A stretch of DNA of 64,000 bases, taken from Paraburkholderia metrosideri (lineage in GTDB: Bacteria; Pseudomonadota; Gammaproteobacteria; Burkholderiales; Burkholderiaceae). Below, piece after piece: positions 60,827 through 64,000 of this stretch. Each line of letters opens with the position of its first letter. The first letter of the stretch is position 1. The stretch spans positions 310,001 through 374,000 of the forward strand of contig NZ_CAJHCP010000007.1 in NCBI RefSeq assembly GCF_904848625.1, written 5' to 3'. The notes beneath the pieces are model-generated. The model did no database searches, was not told the DNA's origin, and saw only the letters and a list, made by a program, of their open reading frames with translations. Position numbers and translations under genes: made by a program.

Positions 60827-63295
60827 TTACCCGTAGGCCTCGCCGATCAAATCACGCACGGCATCGAGCAGTGCTTCGTCATGAAAGCTGCCTTTCGCGA
60901 GATAGTAGTCCGCGCCTGCATCCAGTCCGGCGCGGCGGTCTTCTTCGCGATCCTTGTACGAGACGATCATCACCGGCAGCGACTGTAATTGCGGATCGCG
61001 CTTGATGAGCGTGACGAGTTCGATGCCGTCCATGCGCGGCATGTCGATATCGGTGATGACGAGGTCGAAGCGCTCGCCGCGCACGGCGTTCCAGCCGTCC
61101 ATGCCGTCGACGGCAATCGTCACGTCGTAACCACGCGTGGCCAGCAGCTTGCGTTCGAGTTCGCGCACGGTGAGCGAGTCGTCGACCACCAGCACGCGGC
61201 GGGTCGAGCGTTGAGCGACGTGAGCGCCGCCGTGTTGCGCGTGCTTCAGTTCGCCGCCGGCCACGAGTTTTTCGACCGAACGCAGCCAGTCCTCGACGTC
61301 CGCGATCAGCACCGGATCGCCGTTTTCCATCAATGCGCCGGCGGTGATGTTGCGGATCTTGCCCAGACGCGGATCGAGCGGTTGCACGACCAGCATCCGC
61401 TCGCCGAGAAAACGGTCGACTACGACACCGTAGGTGTGCGCGTCATCGCCGATCACGATCATGCAGACGGTGCCGGTGTGATCCACGGGCGGCGTGGTGT
61501 CGAGAATCTGATGAGCGGTGACGACGCCGATGCGTCGCCCGGCGAACGCAATGTGCTGATGGCCTTCGAGCAATTCGATCTCGGCACGATTGATCTGCAG
61601 CGTGCGGTTCACGTGCGCGAGCGGCACCGCATAAGGCTCGCCCGCGACTTCGATCAGCAGACTGCGAATCACCGACAGCGTCAGCGGTAATTGCAATTGC
61701 ACACGCGTGCCGAGACCCGGCTCATGCGTGATGCGGACCGTGCCGCGTACGCGCTTGACGACGTCGTGCACGGCGTCGAGTCCGACGCCGCGTCCCGACA
61801 CCTCGGTGACCTGATCGCGCAGCGAGAAGCCGGGCAGCAACAGGAATTCGAGCAACTCGGCTTCGGATAGCCGCGCTGCGGTTTCCTCGCTGGCGAGTTT
61901 TTTGCGAACGATCGATGCTCGCAGCCTGTCGAGGTCGATGCCCGCGCCATCGTCGGACACGGTGATGAGCAGGGCGCCGGCTGTGTGACGCGCGTCGAGC
62001 GTCAGCGTGCCTTCTTCCGGTTTGCCGCGCGCCGCGCGCACGGCGGGCACCTCGATGCCGTGGTCGAGTGCATTACGCAGCATATGGCCGAGCGGCGCTT
62101 CGAGCAAATCGAGAATGTCGCGGTCCACCTGGGTCGATTCGCCCACCAGTTGCCAGCGCACTTTCTTGCCGAGCGAGCGTGCGACGTCGCGGACCATTCT
62201 CGCGAGTCCGCTGGTGCCGTCGCCGAACGGACGCATCCGGCATTGCAGCGCGGCGTCGTAAAGCTGCTGCGACAGATGCGTCGAGCGGCGGTCGAAGCTT
62301 TCCAGATCGGCGAGACGGTCGGCAAGCAGATGCTGCGACTCGGCGGTAAGGCGGCGGACTTCTTCGAGCGCGGCTTGCGCGCGCGGATCGAGCTTCAGGT
62401 CGGCGAGGGTGTCGTGTAGCTGGTCGAGCGCGCGGCTGCTGTCGCGCTGGACGCGTTTGACACGCAGCATCGATTGCGCGAAGGGCTTTAGCCAGCGCGA
62501 TTCGACCAGCGATTCGCCCGATAAGGACAGCAGGCGGTCGAGGTTGTCGGCGCGCACGCGAAGCATGCGGCCGGGTTCTGCGGTGGCGGCCGCTGTGTTG
62601 CTGCCGCCGTTGCTGGCCGCAACGGGCAATGTGGCGGCTTCGTTTGCCGCCACTGGCGCAGGCGCTGGTGACGATGCCGGTGTTCGCGCAGCTTCCGCGC
62701 GCAAGGCTTCGGCTAGCAGATTGAAGGCGGCGTCCGGATCGGCGTTGCTGGAAGCGGAGAGGGCGGCTGGCGCATCGGGTGCCGCGAAGGCCGCGCTCGG
62801 CGCAGGTGCAGATGCAGGCGCACGTGCAGGAGTAAGCGCAGAAGCAGAAGCCGCCTCCCCAACACCGCCCGCCATCATTCCGCGCCGCAATGCCGCGCCA
62901 TGCGGCGGCACATTCTTCATCCGCGTCTGCAACGCGGCCACGCACACGCCGACCGCATCACGCGCGGACTCGTCCTCATCGTTGCCAATACGCGCGACGA
63001 TATCGACGCCGCGCAGCAACTCGTCGATCCACGCGGCGTCGAGCAACGCGCGACCTTCCTGTGCCGCGACGAAGCAATCCTCCATCGCATGCGCGAGTTC
63101 GACACCCACCTGCACGCCCACGATACGCGCCGCGCCCTTCAGCGAATGCGCGGCCCGCATGCACGCTTCGAGCGCCGTGGCATCGTTGGGCACGCGGTCG
63201 ATCACCAGCAGGCTGTCGTTGAGCACGCGCGCCTGCGTCCGCGCTTCTTCGCGGAAGAGATCGAGCAGCGACGGGCGGCGCGGGTCGTCCGTCAT
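60827..63295 (-). CDS. wspE: Hybrid CheA-type sensor kinase WspE
   Basis: 822-residue chemosensory kinase. An Hpt domain with H50 (AAHSLKGAAR), an Ala/Pro-rich linker (about 175-275), a dimerisation domain, a catalytic ATPase (LGHMLRNALDHGIE; GRGVGLDAVHDVV), a CheW-like domain and a C-terminal receiver with the acceptor aspartate in VITDIDMPRMDG at about 749. It phosphorylates WspR and WspF. ATG at 63295 overlaps the wspD stop by ATGA. Confidence 0.93.
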   Translation of the reverse strand: MTDDPRRPSLLDLFREEARTQARVLNDSLLVIDRVPNDATALEACMRAAHSLKGAARIVGVQVGVELAHAMEDCFVAAQEGRALLDAAWIDELLRGVDIVARIGNDEDESARDAVGVCVAALQTRMKNVPPHGAALRRGMMAGGVGEAASASALTPARAPASAPAPSAAFAAPDAPAALSASSNADPDAAFNLLAEALRAEAARTPASSPAPAPVAANEAATLPVAASNGGSNTAAATAEPGRMLRVRADNLDRLLSLSGESLVESRWLKPFAQSMLRVKRVQRDSSRALDQLHDTLADLKLDPRAQAALEEVRRLTAESQHLLADRLADLESFDRRSTHLSQQLYDAALQCRMRPFGDGTSGLARMVRDVARSLGKKVRWQLVGESTQVDRDILDLLEAPLGHMLRNALDHGIEVPAVRAARGKPEEGTLTLDARHTAGALLITVSDDGAGIDLDRLRASIVRKKLASEETAARLSEAELLEFLLLPGFSLRDQVTEVSGRGVGLDAVHDVVKRVRGTVRITHEPGLGTRVQLQLPLTLSVIRSLLIEVAGEPYAVPLAHVNRTLQINRAEIELLEGHQHIAFAGRRIGVVTAHQILDTTPPVDHTGTVCMIVIGDDAHTYGVVVDRFLGERMLVVQPLDPRLGKIRNITAGALMENGDPVLIADVEDWLRSVEKLVAGGELKHAQHGGAHVAQRSTRRVLVVDDSLTVRELERKLLATRGYDVTIAVDGMDGWNAVRGERFDLVITDIDMPRMDGIELVTLIKRDPQLQSLPVMIVSYKDREEDRRAGLDAGADYYLAKGSFHDEALLDAVRDLIGEAYG

Positions 63296-63990
63296 CCGAG
63301 ACTCCGGTTCAAGGTGTCGAAGAGCGCGTCGACATCGAGCAGACCAACACTGACGCCGCGCCACGACGCGACCGCGCGCGTATGTGCGGCCGCCGCTTGC
63401 GTGAGCGTCGCGGGCGGCGCGCAAAAAGTAGACGATGCCAGCCGATGCACGCCGTCGACCTGATCGACGGGAAACGCCGCGTGTTCCTCGTCACGCGACA
63501 CCACCAGCAGACGTGGCAGATCGTGTGGAGCGCGACCGTCGCGGGCGGCGGTGTCCGGCTCGAAGCCGAGCAGATGGGCGAGCGACAGGCACACCAGCAA
63601 TTCGCCCTGCACGTTGACCACGCCGAGCACCGCGCGATGCTGTCGATGCGGCAACGTATGAATCGGCCGCGTCTGCACGATGCGTTTGAAGATCGACGTG
63701 GGCAACGCGAGCCATTCATCGCCGATACGAAACACGAGGAACGATTCGCTCGCGCCTTGCACATCGTGTTGCACGTGCGGAACGTGCCGATGCCGCGCCG
63801 AACCATGAGTGTCGTGTTGTGAAAGATCGACGAGCGAAATTGGCCGTTCGAGCAGTTTGGCTGCTGCCGCCTCGAATACGGGGCAATTCAGGCAGCGCAC
63901 GTATTCGTCGAGCCGCTCGCACGACGAATCGCCGCGCACGCCGATGCGGTTCCAGCAGTCGTCGACAGTGGTCATGCGCGCTTCAATCAC
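63292..63990 (-). CDS. wspD: CheW-like adaptor WspD
   Basis: 232-residue adaptor that couples the receptor to WspE. CheW domain (ESFLVFRIGDEWLALPTSIFKRIV; AVLGVVNVQGELLVCLSLAHLL) with an N-terminal cysteine-containing segment (DDCWNRIGVRGDSSC...RCLNCPVFEAAA) typical of Wsp CheW proteins. Start is a GTG at 63990 in a GTGA context that may overlap an upstream stop, or ATG at 63975; both keep the domain. wspA-C lie beyond the window. Confidence 0.9.
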   Translation of the reverse strand: MIEARMTTVDDCWNRIGVRGDSSCERLDEYVRCLNCPVFEAAAAKLLERPISLVDLSQHDTHGSARHRHVPHVQHDVQGASESFLVFRIGDEWLALPTSIFKRIVQTRPIHTLPHRQHRAVLGVVNVQGELLVCLSLAHLLGFEPDTAARDGRAPHDLPRLLVVSRDEEHAAFPVDQVDGVHRLASSTFCAPPATLTQAAAAHTRAVASWRGVSVGLLDVDALFDTLNRSLG

Positions 63991-64000
63991 GTGCCGCCCC

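Noticed and set aside
1..64000. tRNA, rRNA, IS elements, prophage or att sites
   Set aside because: I looked for tRNA T-arm motifs, transposase or integrase proteins and flanking direct repeats and found none that hold up.

Overview
The window looks like the chromosome of a Burkholderiaceae betaproteobacterium, most likely Paraburkholderia or Burkholderia. The basis is the high GC content, dense short intergenic spacing, a type II secretion (Gsp) cluster with gspC inverted between gspF and gspG, a DUF3717-like protein, YaeQ, a Wsp chemosensory cluster and an AraFGH/GbpR-type sugar locus. I see no insertion sequence, prophage, CRISPR array, rRNA or tRNA. Names come from reading the proteins, not from database searches.

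Layout. 1-3.3 kb: a branched-chain-amino-acid-type ABC transporter (two ATPases and a binding protein; no permease in the window). 3.3-7.7 kb: a GMC oxidoreductase and methylmalonate-semialdehyde dehydrogenase, divergent from a LysR regulator. 7.9-10.8 kb: a CYTH protein, then an Lrp/AsnC regulator divergent from phenylalanine hydroxylase and pterin carbinolamine dehydratase, and a DUF3717-like protein. 11-13.3 kb: an OmpR-type two-component system. 13.4-18.5 kb: a SET-domain lysine methyltransferase with a histone-H1-like tail, an Old Yellow Enzyme, a class I glutamine amidotransferase, a MarR regulator with a cysteine-rich C-terminus and a YbdK-type carboxylate-amine ligase. 18.6-25.6 kb: a Kef-type antiporter, an 850-base gene-free stretch with DnaA-box-like sites, mnmC, an HU protein, a CobW GTPase and a lytic transglycosylase.

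26-38 kb: the full gsp cluster (D-E-F, inverted C, G to N). 38.2-42.8 kb: a NodT-type outer-membrane lipoprotein, a small membrane protein, a MarR regulator and an EmrB pump without an EmrA gene. 42.9-49.1 kb: a lipoprotein, gshA, alkA-ada (translationally coupled), a predicted small RNA with tandem anti-Shine-Dalgarno motifs, a VOC protein and yaeQ. 49.2-56 kb: a GbpR-like LysR regulator, a divergent aldehyde dehydrogenase homologue that lacks its catalytic cysteine, and araFGH. 56.2-58.3 kb: small secreted or membrane proteins and a HIT protein. 58.6-64 kb: wspR, wspF, wspE and wspD, all on the minus strand, continuing past the window end.

The most unusual items are the short anti-Shine-Dalgarno RNA near 47.9 kb, the apparently inactive aldehyde dehydrogenase beside the arabinose-type transporter, the SET methyltransferase with a lysine/alanine tail, and the cysteine-rich MarR protein. 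Several probable start codons are downstream of the longest reading frame; where a ribosome binding site decided the matter this is stated.
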